The notes beneath the pieces were generated by a model, which saw only the letters and a list, made by a program, of their open reading frames with translations, was not told the origin of the DNA and ran no database searches. A stretch of DNA of 64,000 nt from Marinobacter salexigens (GTDB lineage Bacteria; Pseudomonadota; Gammaproteobacteria; Pseudomonadales; Oleiphilaceae), in the NCBI RefSeq assembly GCF_002806945.1, contig NZ_NIHC01000001.1, positions 682,001-746,000 of the forward strand. The letters run 5' to 3'. Each line of letters opens with the position of its first letter. Within the stretch, counting starts at the first letter, position 1. The position numbers were made by a program, and so were the translations under genes. Positions 53,949-63,113 of this stretch are shown here, one piece after another.

Positions 53949-55086
53949 CGCTTTCTCCTTGCGTCGGCATGTCGTTTGCCTGCGTTTGCAGATAAAAGGT
54001 CAGCAGCGTTTTGTCAGAATCGCTGATTGAGGTGCGGTCGGCGTAGGCGTTGACCATGGATGGCCATTGGTTGGCGGTGTAGTCCTTGGGGCCCATGACG
54101 GCGTGACAGCTGCCGCAGTAAGCGTTATTGACTTCTTCTCCGTAAGTCCAGAGCAAGTGCACGTCGCCAACCATGCCTTCAGCCTTGATCCAGCCCGTTA
54201 TCGTGGTTTGGTCCCAGCCAGCGTCGTTGTCTGCCCCCATGCTCGACAGGTGCGGCAGGCCTTCATTTTCGATAATGGCGGTTATGATCCGCTTGCCGGG
54301 ATTGCGATAGGTAATCTGTTCCACCCCGGGCGATTGAAAGCCACTGACCTGAACCTTGCGCCAAGTGTCCTCGCGCTCGAGTACCTGCAGTTTTGTGCCA
54401 GGCAGGATGCGTGCAATCTTGCTGTTGCCATCCTGGCTTTCAAACAACCCGCTCTCGCGAATGGGGTAGAGTGTTTGTGTATTTTGGGGCGTGTCAGCGG
54501 CTATTCGATCAAGCTCGCCAGCGGCCGCTTGCGCTTCCTGGCCGAAGTCTGGGGGAAAGTGAGCGATGCCACGGTGGCAGTTGATGCAGGTTTCCCCGGT
54601 TTCTGCCATGGTGCTGTGATCGGCTGCGGCTTTCTCGGTTTGCTCGTAGAGATCCCAGAATTCTGTGTTGTGGCAACTGCGACAGGTGACCGAGTCGTTG
54701 GCTTCCATCTCGGCCCAAACGTGTCGGGCCATGGCGCCACGTTTTGCTTCATAGGCTTCTGCATCAGGGATGCCGCCCATGATCTCCGCGTACAGGTCGC
54801 TGATGCCGCTGGTCAGTTTCTTTTTGAGGAAGGCAAAGCCCTCTTTCGGAATATGGCAATCGGCACAGCCAGCCTGAATGCCTTTTGCATTTGCGAAGTG
54901 GCTTGTGTACTGCCATTCGGCGTTCGGCACATCCATGGAATGACAGCTGACGCAGAACTCGTTCGTTGAGGTTGCGTGTAAAGACCATTGAGTCGCATAC
55001 AGTGCAGCTGCACCGAAGACGGCGCCGATGAACAGGATTCCAAAAAGTAATGCCAGGCTGATCCGATGTGGCTTGCTTCCTTTCAT
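53941..55086 (-). CDS. torC: Pentaheme cytochrome c TorC
   Basis: 381 residues. One N-terminal membrane helix, followed by five CxxCH sites: CVSCH, CADCH, CRSCH, CINCH and CGSCH. The first four form the NapC/NirT-like tetraheme domain; the fifth sits in a C-terminal TorC-type domain. It carries quinol electrons to TorA. Start preceded by AAGGTG. Confidence 0.95.
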   Translation of the reverse strand: MKGSKPHRISLALLFGILFIGAVFGAAALYATQWSLHATSTNEFCVSCHSMDVPNAEWQYTSHFANAKGIQAGCADCHIPKEGFAFLKKKLTSGISDLYAEIMGGIPDAEAYEAKRGAMARHVWAEMEANDSVTCRSCHNTEFWDLYEQTEKAAADHSTMAETGETCINCHRGIAHFPPDFGQEAQAAAGELDRIAADTPQNTQTLYPIRESGLFESQDGNSKIARILPGTKLQVLEREDTWRKVQVSGFQSPGVEQITYRNPGKRIITAIIENEGLPHLSSMGADNDAGWDQTTITGWIKAEGMVGDVHLLWTYGEEVNNAYCGSCHAVMGPKDYTANQWPSMVNAYADRTSISDSDKTLLTFYLQTQANDMPTQGESDE

Positions 55087-55225
55087 AACAGCACCTTTTT
55101 TGTTTCCTGTGTCAATGGAGCCTAGCCCTTATACTTGGGCTCCTGTTTGATATGGGTCAATTAAAATCATAGCTGGGGTTGCGGGAATGTGCAGATGTTG
55201 ATCGTTGGGTGTGCCCAGTGATCGC

Positions 55226-57952
55226 TTACGCAGTCCCCTTGGCATTTACAAGAAATTCTTCAAACTTCGCGGTGGGCAGAGGGCGTGAAAACAGGTATCC
55301 CTGGCCGTAATCACATCCGATTTCCAGCAGTAGCTGGCGTTGGGCCTCGGTTTCGACGCCTTCGGCGATGACCTTCAGGCCGAGCCTGTGGGCCATGATC
55401 ACAATGGCTTCAGAGAGCACCAGGTCATTCTGGTCTGTTTCAAGGCTATGTATAAAAGACTGGTCAATTTTGAGGTAGTCGATATCGAACCGTTTCAGAT
55501 AAGAAAGTGCTGAGTAACCTACTCCAAAGTCGTCAATGGCCACCTGAACCCCAGCATCCCGGAATCGGAGCAGCTTGTCTTTCACGTTGTTGCTGGCATT
55601 GAGCAGCAGACCCTCGGTGATTTCGATACTCAGGTGTTCTGCCTCCAGTCCTAGCATTTGGAGATAATGCAGCCAGTCTGAGATATTCAGAGCGTCGCTT
55701 TGAAACTGCACCGGTGACATATTTACCGATATTTGTACTCCGTGATCAAATGACTCGCGCCAACGCTTTGCGTGGGCTGCCGCTTCCCGAAACACCCAGT
55801 CGCCGATTCCAACGATTAGCCCGGTCTCTTCCGCCAAAGGGATAAACTCGGCCGGGCTGATGATTCCAAGCTCTGGGTGGTTCCAGCGTATCAGTGCTTC
55901 TGCCTTGCTGGCGCTTCCGGACGCAAGATCGATGATGGGCTGAAAGTGAAGCTCGAACTGCCCGCTTTGAACAGCCGTGCGCATTTCACTTATCAGTTTG
56001 AGGCGGTTCTGAGCCTCATCGTGTAAGGATTGGGTAAAGTAACTCAGCCGGTTTCGCCCCGCCAATTTCGATGCGTACATGGCCTGGTCGGCGTTGCTGA
56101 TGAGCAGGTCAACGTCGGATGCGTCGTCTGGGCAGAAGGTGATGCCAACGCTGGCTTGAGCGTAAATTTTTTGGCCATTGATTAAATATGGCTCTGCCAG
56201 TGAGCTGATGATCTGCTCAGCTACCTTTTCACCATCAATCGTGTTTGCAAGCCGGGGCAGGATAACAGTGAACTCGTCGCCCCCCATGCGGGCCACTGTA
56301 TCTGAGCCTCTGGCACAGCCACTGATACGCTCTGCAGCCTTTACCAGCAGCCGGTCGCCCACAGGGTGCCCAAGGGAGTCGTTTACATCCTTGAAGTGGT
56401 CAAGGTCAATAAACAAGAGCCCTAGCAGTGTTTTCTGGCTTAGAGACGCTCGGATTTCCTGTTCAAGCCGATCCTGGAACATGTATCTGTTTGGTAAACC
56501 GGTCAGAAAGTCGTAGTTTGCCTGGCGCCAAACCAGCTCGTCTGTGCGAACTTTGTCGGTGATATCAGAGCCCATAAATACATGGCGCTGGATGTCACCT
56601 TTATCATTGTGAATAACACTGATGGTTACCCAAGCAGGAAAGGCTTCGCCATTTTTGCGACGACTCCAGATATCCCCTTGCCAAAAATTCTTTGAGGCGA
56701 CCTCTTTCCAGATAGCCTTGTAGAAATTGGCGGGGTGACGACCGGAACGAAAAAACGAAGTGTCTTTGCCTCGGATGTCGTCAAGGGTGTAGCCGGTTAT
56801 GCGGGTAAAGGCAGGGTTGAGTGCAACGATTCTGTTACTGGCATCGGTAACCAGCAAGGCCTCCGCAGTGTTTTTGTAGATGGACGAGGCAAGGTGGAGC
56901 TCTTCTTCTGCGCGGCTTCTCTCGATGGCAATACTTACAAGGTTGGCGGCCCTTTCTATCAGTACAACTTCCTGTTCATCAGGGGCGCTCGGTTCTCTGC
57001 GATAAATAGCAAAGGTGCCTAAGACCTTGCCCGACGAAGAATGTATGGGCTCCGACCAGCAAGAGCCAAGCTCGGCTGAAGCCGCCAGTTCTTTAAAGTT
57101 ATCCCAGTAGGGGTGAGATGCGATGTTTTCGACGACAACGCGCTCTTCCGTAAAGGCCGCAGTTCCACAGGAGCCAACACCCATCCCAATCTTAAGGCCG
57201 TTAATGGCCTTGGTGAAAAAGCCCGGTAAGCTGGGCGCAGCGCCAGTCAGCAGGCGTTTCCCTTCGTCGTCCAAGAGAAGGATCGAGCACATGGAGTTGG
57301 AGAGAATGGACTCGGTCGATTCGATAACCTGTAACAAGATCTCTTCCAAAGAGCCGCCTTTGGCGACCTTCTCCAAAGTCTCTTGTCGCATCTGTTCGCG
57401 GCGCTCTGCCATCTTCCGGGGTGAAATGTCCTCGATCAGCGACACCACGTACGCAAAGCTGTGGTCAGCATTTCGAACAGCACGCAGGGCAAGGTGAGTA
57501 TCGATGGAGCCGCCGGATTTATGAATAAACCGCCTTTCAACAGACCGTTCATCCACTGTGCCGTCAATCAGTTGCTGGTACTGAGCTTGGCAGACTTCCA
57601 GGTCTTCAGGGTGGATCAGGTCAGACCACTTTGTTGCCAGGAGTTCACGCTCTGTATAGCCGAGCATGTCGCAAAGTGCCTGATTTACCTCTATCCAGCC
57701 TTTGTCCGGGCTAGTGCTCGCCATGCCAAACATGGAGCGCTCGAAATAAGCCCGGAAATTCTGCTCACTGGTATCTAGTGCTTCCGCGACATTGCAGCGC
57801 TGTTTTTCCCGATCGAGGTTGTCAGGTGCACGGGTGGTGTCGCGGGCCTCTGCGCGCGTTTTGGAGCGTGTGTTTTCGGGCTTGGCCTCTCTATCTGATG
57901 GTACAGTCAAAGGGCTACTCGCTGTGGCCAGGACTTGATTTTTGTTTGCCAC
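55226..57952 (-). CDS. PAS-GAF-PAS-GGDEF-EAL c-di-GMP signalling protein
   Basis: 908 residues, no membrane helix. PAS at about 65-185, GAF at about 195-350, second PAS at about 350-475, GGDEF at about 480-640 and EAL at about 655-900. The active site is RMGGDEF with an RGSD I-site, and the EAL domain has EALIRW and DDFGVGYSALSYL. Upstream N-terminal 60 residues are charged and probably disordered. Divergent from the serine hydrolase gene. Confidence 0.93.
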   Translation of the reverse strand: MANKNQVLATASSPLTVPSDREAKPENTRSKTRAEARDTTRAPDNLDREKQRCNVAEALDTSEQNFRAYFERSMFGMASTSPDKGWIEVNQALCDMLGYTERELLATKWSDLIHPEDLEVCQAQYQQLIDGTVDERSVERRFIHKSGGSIDTHLALRAVRNADHSFAYVVSLIEDISPRKMAERREQMRQETLEKVAKGGSLEEILLQVIESTESILSNSMCSILLLDDEGKRLLTGAAPSLPGFFTKAINGLKIGMGVGSCGTAAFTEERVVVENIASHPYWDNFKELAASAELGSCWSEPIHSSSGKVLGTFAIYRREPSAPDEQEVVLIERAANLVSIAIERSRAEEELHLASSIYKNTAEALLVTDASNRIVALNPAFTRITGYTLDDIRGKDTSFFRSGRHPANFYKAIWKEVASKNFWQGDIWSRRKNGEAFPAWVTISVIHNDKGDIQRHVFMGSDITDKVRTDELVWRQANYDFLTGLPNRYMFQDRLEQEIRASLSQKTLLGLLFIDLDHFKDVNDSLGHPVGDRLLVKAAERISGCARGSDTVARMGGDEFTVILPRLANTIDGEKVAEQIISSLAEPYLINGQKIYAQASVGITFCPDDASDVDLLISNADQAMYASKLAGRNRLSYFTQSLHDEAQNRLKLISEMRTAVQSGQFELHFQPIIDLASGSASKAEALIRWNHPELGIISPAEFIPLAEETGLIVGIGDWVFREAAAHAKRWRESFDHGVQISVNMSPVQFQSDALNISDWLHYLQMLGLEAEHLSIEITEGLLLNASNNVKDKLLRFRDAGVQVAIDDFGVGYSALSYLKRFDIDYLKIDQSFIHSLETDQNDLVLSEAIVIMAHRLGLKVIAEGVETEAQRQLLLEIGCDYGQGYLFSRPLPTAKFEEFLVNAKGTA

Positions 57953-58094
57953 TAGAGTGTTCAGCCTTTTCGTGTAAAGTTCAAGGTAATTGCGGGGGAA
58001 ATTCTGATTCTGGTTCGGCAGTTACAAGAGGTGGCTGCAGAGTCTCGCTGAGTAATGCAATAATCGGTGTATCAGACCAAAAGGCGCCTTCTCT

Positions 58095-59309
58095 ATGACG
58101 AATTCGAAACAGATCGCTGGCCTCGCACCGGGGCGGCTGCTCAATATTGAACGTCACCTTGACCGCTGTTACATCCACCCTGGAAAACTACCAGGCGCCC
58201 TGACACTGGTGGCTCGAAGGGGAGAGGTCGCGTACGTAAAACCCCAGGGGCTTATGGATGTGGAGCGCAACAAGCCGGTCTGTCGGGATACTATTTTCCG
58301 TATTTACTCCATGACCAAACCGATAACGTCCATTGCCATGATGCAGCTTTATGAGCAAGGGCGGTTTTTGCTGGATGATCCAGTGCACAAGTATATACCA
58401 GCCTGGAAAAAACAGCGGGTTTATAGCAGCGGTGTCTATCCTTGTTTTCTGACCACGCCCGCAACCAGCACCATGACCATCCGCGATTTGTTTACTCACA
58501 TGTCCGGCCTGACCTATGGATTTATGAACCGCACCAACGTGGATGCCGCCTATCGCGAACTGGGGCTAGATGGCAGCCAGGATCTGACGATGGAAGCCTT
58601 GGTTAATCAACTGGCGGAACTGCCCCTGGAGTTCTCGCCGGGCACTGCCTGGAACTATTCCGTCAGCACCGATGTGTTGGGGTACCTGGTGCAACTTCTG
58701 GCGGATCAGCCGTTTGACGAATATTTGCAGAAGCATGTTTTTGACCCATTGGATATGACTGATACCGGCTTCCACGTGCGCGATGAACAGCTTGATCGCT
58801 TTGCTGCGTGCTACCAGTATAAGCCGGGGGATCAACTCAAGCTTCAGGACGATCCGGAGACATCACCGTTCCGGCGCAAGGGAAAGTTTTTGTCGGGCGG
58901 GGGAGGTCTGGTTTCCACCATCGACGATTATTTTCATTTTGCCCAGGCACTATGCCAGGGCGGGGAGTTCCGGGGCCAGCGCATTATTGGTCGCAAGACC
59001 CTTGAATTCATGCGCAATAACCATTTGCCTGGCAGTCAGGACCTTCCGGGGCTGGCGGTTGGGTCGTTCAGCGAGGCGCCTTATGCCGGAACCGGTTTTG
59101 GGTTGGGCTTTTCGGTAAAAACCGATGTTGCCAAGTCCCAGACTAACGGGTCTGTTGGCGAATATGGCTGGGGTGGCCTGGCAAGCACCAGCTTTTTTGT
59201 AGATCCGGTTGAAGAGTTGGTGATGATATTCATGACGCAACTGATCCCCTCATCCACCTACCCGATACGGCAGGAGTTGCGGGCGATTGTTAATGGAGCG
59301 CTGGTATGA
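58095..59309 (+). CDS. Serine hydrolase of the beta-lactamase class C / family VIII esterase type
   Basis: 404 residues. SxxK is present as SMTK in [10 protein letters not shown], and YSV stands where class C beta-lactamases have YxN, as in family VIII esterases. WGGLASTSF is the third element. No signal peptide is seen, so a cytosolic esterase is more likely than a beta-lactamase. It overlaps the thioredoxin-like gene by four bases. Confidence 0.87.
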   Translation: MTNSKQIAGLAPGRLLNIERHLDRCYIHPGKLPGALTLVARRGEVAYVKPQGLMDVERNKPVCRDTIFRIYSMTKPITSIAMMQLYEQGRFLLDDPVHKYIPAWKKQRVYSSGVYPCFLTTPATSTMTIRDLFTHMSGLTYGFMNRTNVDAAYRELGLDGSQDLTMEALVNQLAELPLEFSPGTAWNYSVSTDVLGYLVQLLADQPFDEYLQKHVFDPLDMTDTGFHVRDEQLDRFAACYQYKPGDQLKLQDDPETSPFRRKGKFLSGGGGLVSTIDDYFHFAQALCQGGEFRGQRIIGRKTLEFMRNNHLPGSQDLPGLAVGSFSEAPYAGTGFGLGFSVKTDVAKSQTNGSVGEYGWGGLASTSFFVDPVEELVMIFMTQLIPSSTYPIRQELRAIVNGALV

Positions 59310-59773
59310 TCAGTAGAGGAATCAAGGCCCCGGAGTTAACCGTGGTTAGCTGGCTGAATACAAACGAGCCCTTGCTGCTGGAAGAGCTGCGGGGGCAGGT
59401 GGTTGTGCTGCATGCTTTTCAGATGCTTTGTCCCGGCTGTGTCACCCATGGGCTGCCGCAAGCCGCAGCCATTCACGAGATGTATCGCAGCGATGAAGTG
59501 CAGGTGATTGGCCTGCACTCAGTGTTTGAGCACCACCACGTGATGACGCCCGATGCACTCAAGGTGTTTGCCAGTGAGTACCGGTTGCAGTTTCCTATAG
59601 CCATTGATTTGCCCTCAGAAACGGGGCCAATTCCTGTGATGATGCAAAAGCTCAACCTGCAGGGGACCCCATCGCTGGTGCTGATCGACAGGGATGGCAC
59701 TATCCGCTTTACCCAGCTAGGGCGTGTGAGTGATATGCAGGTGGGAAATATGATTGGGCGCCTGTTGGCCTAG
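59306..59773 (+). CDS. Thioredoxin-fold (TlpA/AhpC-like) protein
   Basis: 155 residues. The core [22 protein letters not shown] has a CPGC redox site, and [16 protein letters not shown] supplies the cis-Pro loop. No signal peptide, so likely cytosolic. Coupled to the serine hydrolase by overlap (ATGA). Its partner is unknown. Confidence 0.82.
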   Translation: MISRGIKAPELTVVSWLNTNEPLLLEELRGQVVVLHAFQMLCPGCVTHGLPQAAAIHEMYRSDEVQVIGLHSVFEHHHVMTPDALKVFASEYRLQFPIAIDLPSETGPIPVMMQKLNLQGTPSLVLIDRDGTIRFTQLGRVSDMQVGNMIGRLLA

Positions 59774-59855
59774 ATTCCAGCATGAGTACCCGGCATTGAC
59801 ATACTCCGCGCAAGGCGACTGAATAGATCTGTTCACCGTGAATTGTGGAGGTGTT

Positions 59856-61028
59856 ATGAACGCGGGTGTAAAGGCAGTGATCAAAACAGAGAAACTGCCA
59901 ATCAAGCTCTGGCTTGATGAAGACCAAATGGAAGAGGGTGCGCTGGAACAGGCGCGAAACCTTGCGAATCTTCCGTTTGCCTACAAACACATTGCCATCA
60001 TGCCGGATACCCACCAAGGGTACGGCATGCCGATCGGCGCTGTTCTCGCCACTCGCGGGGTTATTGTGCCCAACGCGGTTGGAGTCGATATCGGCTGCGG
60101 TATGTGCTCCTTGCGCACCAACCTGAAAGATATCTCAACAGACGATCTGAAAGATGTTATCAAAATCATCCGTGAAACCGTTCCCGTAGGCTTCAGCCAC
60201 CACGAGGAGCCCCAGGATGAAGCCTGGATGCCTGAGCGAAAAGGTGAGCTACCCATCGTGAACCAGGAGTACGAGAGCGGGCTTTATCAAATAGGAACCT
60301 TGGGCAGCGGCAACCACTTTATCGAGATCCAAAAAGGGTCTGATGGTTATATCTGGATCATGATCCACTCCGGCTCACGCAACATCGGCTTCACCGTCGC
60401 AAATCATTATAACGATGTGGCTAAGCGCCTGAATGAGGAAGCGGGGGAGGAAGTGTCTGAGGGGTTGGCCTACATTCCGGAGTCGTCTGAGTATTTCGAT
60501 CTGTACCGACGAGAAATGAATTACTGCCTTGAGTTTGCCTTGGCCAACAGGAAGTTGATGATGGAGGCCGCGAAGGCGGCCTTCATGGAAGTACTGCCGG
60601 GTGTGGAGTTTGCAGACTTTATCAACAAGCCGCACAACTTTGCTTCTGAAGAGGAGCACTTTGGTGAGACGGTTATCGTGCACCGAAAGGGCGCAACACG
60701 GGCGCGAAAGGGTGAGTGGGGAATGATTCCCGGCTCCCAGGGTACTCGGTCTTTTCTGGTAAAGGGTAAAGGGGAGCCCGAGTCTTTTGAATCCTGTTCC
60801 CATGGTGCCGGCCGAATTATGAGCCGTTCCAAAGCTCGCAAAACACTCGACCTGAAAGAGGAAGTTAAAGCGCTCAAGGATCGCGGGATTTTACATGCCA
60901 TTCGTAACCGTAAAGATCTGGATGAGGCGCCGGGGTCTTATAAAGATATTGATGAGGTAATGAGAAATCAGGTCGATCTTGTTGAGGTACAGATTGAGTT
61001 GCAGCCTCTGGCTGTGGTGAAGGGGTAG
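59856..61028 (+). CDS. rtcB: RNA-splicing ligase RtcB
   Basis: 390 residues from ATG 59856, with GGAGG upstream. Metal-binding and guanylylation motifs are MPDTHQGYGMPIGAV, GVDIGCGMC, LGSGNHFIEI, HSGSRNIG and SHGAGR near the nucleophilic His. It joins 2',3'-cyclic phosphate or 3'-phosphate RNA ends to 5'-OH. No RtcA, RtcR or archease gene lies beside it. Confidence 0.95.
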   Translation: MNAGVKAVIKTEKLPIKLWLDEDQMEEGALEQARNLANLPFAYKHIAIMPDTHQGYGMPIGAVLATRGVIVPNAVGVDIGCGMCSLRTNLKDISTDDLKDVIKIIRETVPVGFSHHEEPQDEAWMPERKGELPIVNQEYESGLYQIGTLGSGNHFIEIQKGSDGYIWIMIHSGSRNIGFTVANHYNDVAKRLNEEAGEEVSEGLAYIPESSEYFDLYRREMNYCLEFALANRKLMMEAAKAAFMEVLPGVEFADFINKPHNFASEEEHFGETVIVHRKGATRARKGEWGMIPGSQGTRSFLVKGKGEPESFESCSHGAGRIMSRSKARKTLDLKEEVKALKDRGILHAIRNRKDLDEAPGSYKDIDEVMRNQVDLVEVQIELQPLAVVKG

Positions 61029-61149
61029 TGCGCCCGTTGCAGCACTCTCAGGCCGGTCTTGGATAATACTGACGCGGAAGTTAGCGCCTTCTGCTATAGT
61101 GATGTTAGTGGCCCTTATTAAATAAGTTATTTAAAAACAGGGAGTTAAG

Positions 61150-61884
61150 ATGGATCGCTTGAAAGGTAAAGTCGCTGTTATTACCGGTGCAGCACAGGGA
61201 ATGGGCGCCTCACACGCTCAGGCATTTGTAAATGAAGGCGCAAAGGTCGTTTTAACCGACCTGAATGAAGAAAAGGGTCAGGCCCTTGCCTCCGAGTTGG
61301 GCGAAAACGCTCTGTTTGTAAAGCAGAATGTAACCAGTAAGGCAGACTGGGCTGAGGTTATCAAGGAAGCCGAGGAACAGTTTGGGCCGGTCGATATCCT
61401 GGTGAACAATGCCGGTATAACAATGGCGAAGTCTCTTTTGGATACATCCCTGGAAGATTATCGCCGCATTCTGGAGATTAACCAGGTGTCGGTGTTCCTG
61501 GGTATGAAGGCCGTTGTTCCCTCAATGAAAAAAGCGGGCGGTGGTTCTATCGTCAATGTGTCCTCCATTAATGGTTTGGTGGGAGGGGCCATTGGCTATA
61601 CGGATTCCAAGTTTGCCGTACGCGGTATGACGAAAGCCGCTGCCTTGGAATGTGCATCTTATGGGATCAGAGTGAACTCGGTACACCCCGGCGTTATCGA
61701 AACGCCGATGATTATGCAGGGCGACACGAAAGCCGCTGTTGAAGAGTTCGCGAAACACATCCCCTTAAAGCGCTTGGCTAAATCTGAAGAAGTCTCGAGC
61801 TTAGTGCTGTATTTGGCATCCGATGAAGCAAGCTATTCCACGGGTTCTGAATTTGTAGTGGATGGCGGGGTAACCGCCCAGTAA
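61150..61884 (+). CDS. Short-chain dehydrogenase/reductase
   Basis: 244 residues. NAD(P)-binding TGAAQGMGASHA, NNAG, and the catalytic Tyr-Lys pair in GYTDSKFA are complete, and the active-site serine lies in VNVSSIN. Substrate unknown. The next gene starts 76 bases later. Confidence 0.92.
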   Translation: MDRLKGKVAVITGAAQGMGASHAQAFVNEGAKVVLTDLNEEKGQALASELGENALFVKQNVTSKADWAEVIKEAEEQFGPVDILVNNAGITMAKSLLDTSLEDYRRILEINQVSVFLGMKAVVPSMKKAGGGSIVNVSSINGLVGGAIGYTDSKFAVRGMTKAAALECASYGIRVNSVHPGVIETPMIMQGDTKAAVEEFAKHIPLKRLAKSEEVSSLVLYLASDEASYSTGSEFVVDGGVTAQ

Positions 61885-61960
61885 AGATCTGAATGGATTG
61901 TTCGAACTGGTACGGGCGACCCCGTCCGGCCAGCGTCTTGAACTTGCAGGAGGTTTTTAT

Positions 61961-63079
61961 ATGTACTACGTAGACATGCCAAGCGCCAAGGAAATTGGCG
62001 ACCTTAATCTGGTTCGCTCTGATGCGGCCGTCTCAATTTACTTGCCAACCACGCCGCTTAGCCGTGAAGTTGAAGCGAGCCGAATCAATCTTGGAAACCT
62101 GGTTAAAAAGGCAGTCAGTCAACTGGAAGCCAATGGCCTGGATAAGCGGCGCATTGCACAGCTCCAAGAGCAGTTTGACGATCTGGCGGCTGATCTGGAT
62201 TTCTGGAACCATCAGGCGAACAGTCTCGCGATTCTCGCTACGCCAGAGTCTTTGCGTACCTACCGCATGGCTAACAACCTGAAAGATATCGTTGAGGTGT
62301 CCGACCGCTTCCACCTGAAGCCGTTACTGCGCGCTGTTACATTTCCCCATACGGCACATATCCTGGCGCTTTCAGAGAATGCTGTGAGATTGATTGAAGT
62401 GTCGGCTGACTTGCCGGCGAGAGAGGTGACAGTGGCGGATATGCCCGGGGATCTCACATCAGTTGTTGGTGATGCAACCATCAAGAACTACTCAGGTACC
62501 GGACACAGGCATGGCGCTCAAGAGCATAGCTCTTATCTTGCACGTTATGTACGCAAGATCAATAGCTTATTGCGCCCGGTACTTATGCGCTCCGACCGCC
62601 CGCTGATTCTTGCCTCGGCGAAACCATTGGAAGCATTGTTCCGTTCCTTAAGCGCAATTCCGGCACTTCCTGATGCTATTTCCGGAAACCCCGAACATCT
62701 GAGTAATGCAGAGTTGGCAAGTGCAGCAAGGCCTGTACTGGATGCCCACTATGCGAGCCAGATTGAGGATTTCCACCACCTGTTCGAAGAGCGAGCTGGG
62801 CAGAACCGGTCAACTACGGATATATCCGATGCAGCCCGATTAGCAACGTATGGCGGAATCGACAGCTTGCTTATTGATATCGACAGTGTGGTTGATGGCT
62901 ACGTGGATGATGAAACCGGTGAAGTTGAGTTTGGCTCACACGAAGACGCAATCAGTTACGGAGTGATTGATGAAATAGCGGGCCGGGCACTGCGTACAGG
63001 TGCGAAGGTAATGGCTGTCCGCAAGGACGATATTCCGGGCCGCCATGATCTGGCAGCTATCTCGCGTTATCCGATTTGA
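61961..63079 (+). CDS. baeRF-type (eRF1-like) domain protein
   Basis: 372 residues from ATG 61961; AGGAGG lies seven bases before it. The N-terminal part (VSIYLPTTPLSREVEASRINLGNLVKKAV) and the DFWNHQANSLAILATPE segment fit the bacterial/archaeal eRF1-like baeRF families, with a C-terminal domain (TDISDAARLATYGGIDSLLIDIDSVVDG). These proteins are proposed to act on ribosomes. Which baeRF subfamily is not certain. Confidence 0.72.
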   Translation: MYYVDMPSAKEIGDLNLVRSDAAVSIYLPTTPLSREVEASRINLGNLVKKAVSQLEANGLDKRRIAQLQEQFDDLAADLDFWNHQANSLAILATPESLRTYRMANNLKDIVEVSDRFHLKPLLRAVTFPHTAHILALSENAVRLIEVSADLPAREVTVADMPGDLTSVVGDATIKNYSGTGHRHGAQEHSSYLARYVRKINSLLRPVLMRSDRPLILASAKPLEALFRSLSAIPALPDAISGNPEHLSNAELASAARPVLDAHYASQIEDFHHLFEERAGQNRSTTDISDAARLATYGGIDSLLIDIDSVVDGYVDDETGEVEFGSHEDAISYGVIDEIAGRALRTGAKVMAVRKDDIPGRHDLAAISRYPI

Positions 63080-63113
63080 TGCCATACTCGATCAGAGGGA
63101 CCGCTGTCATTAT

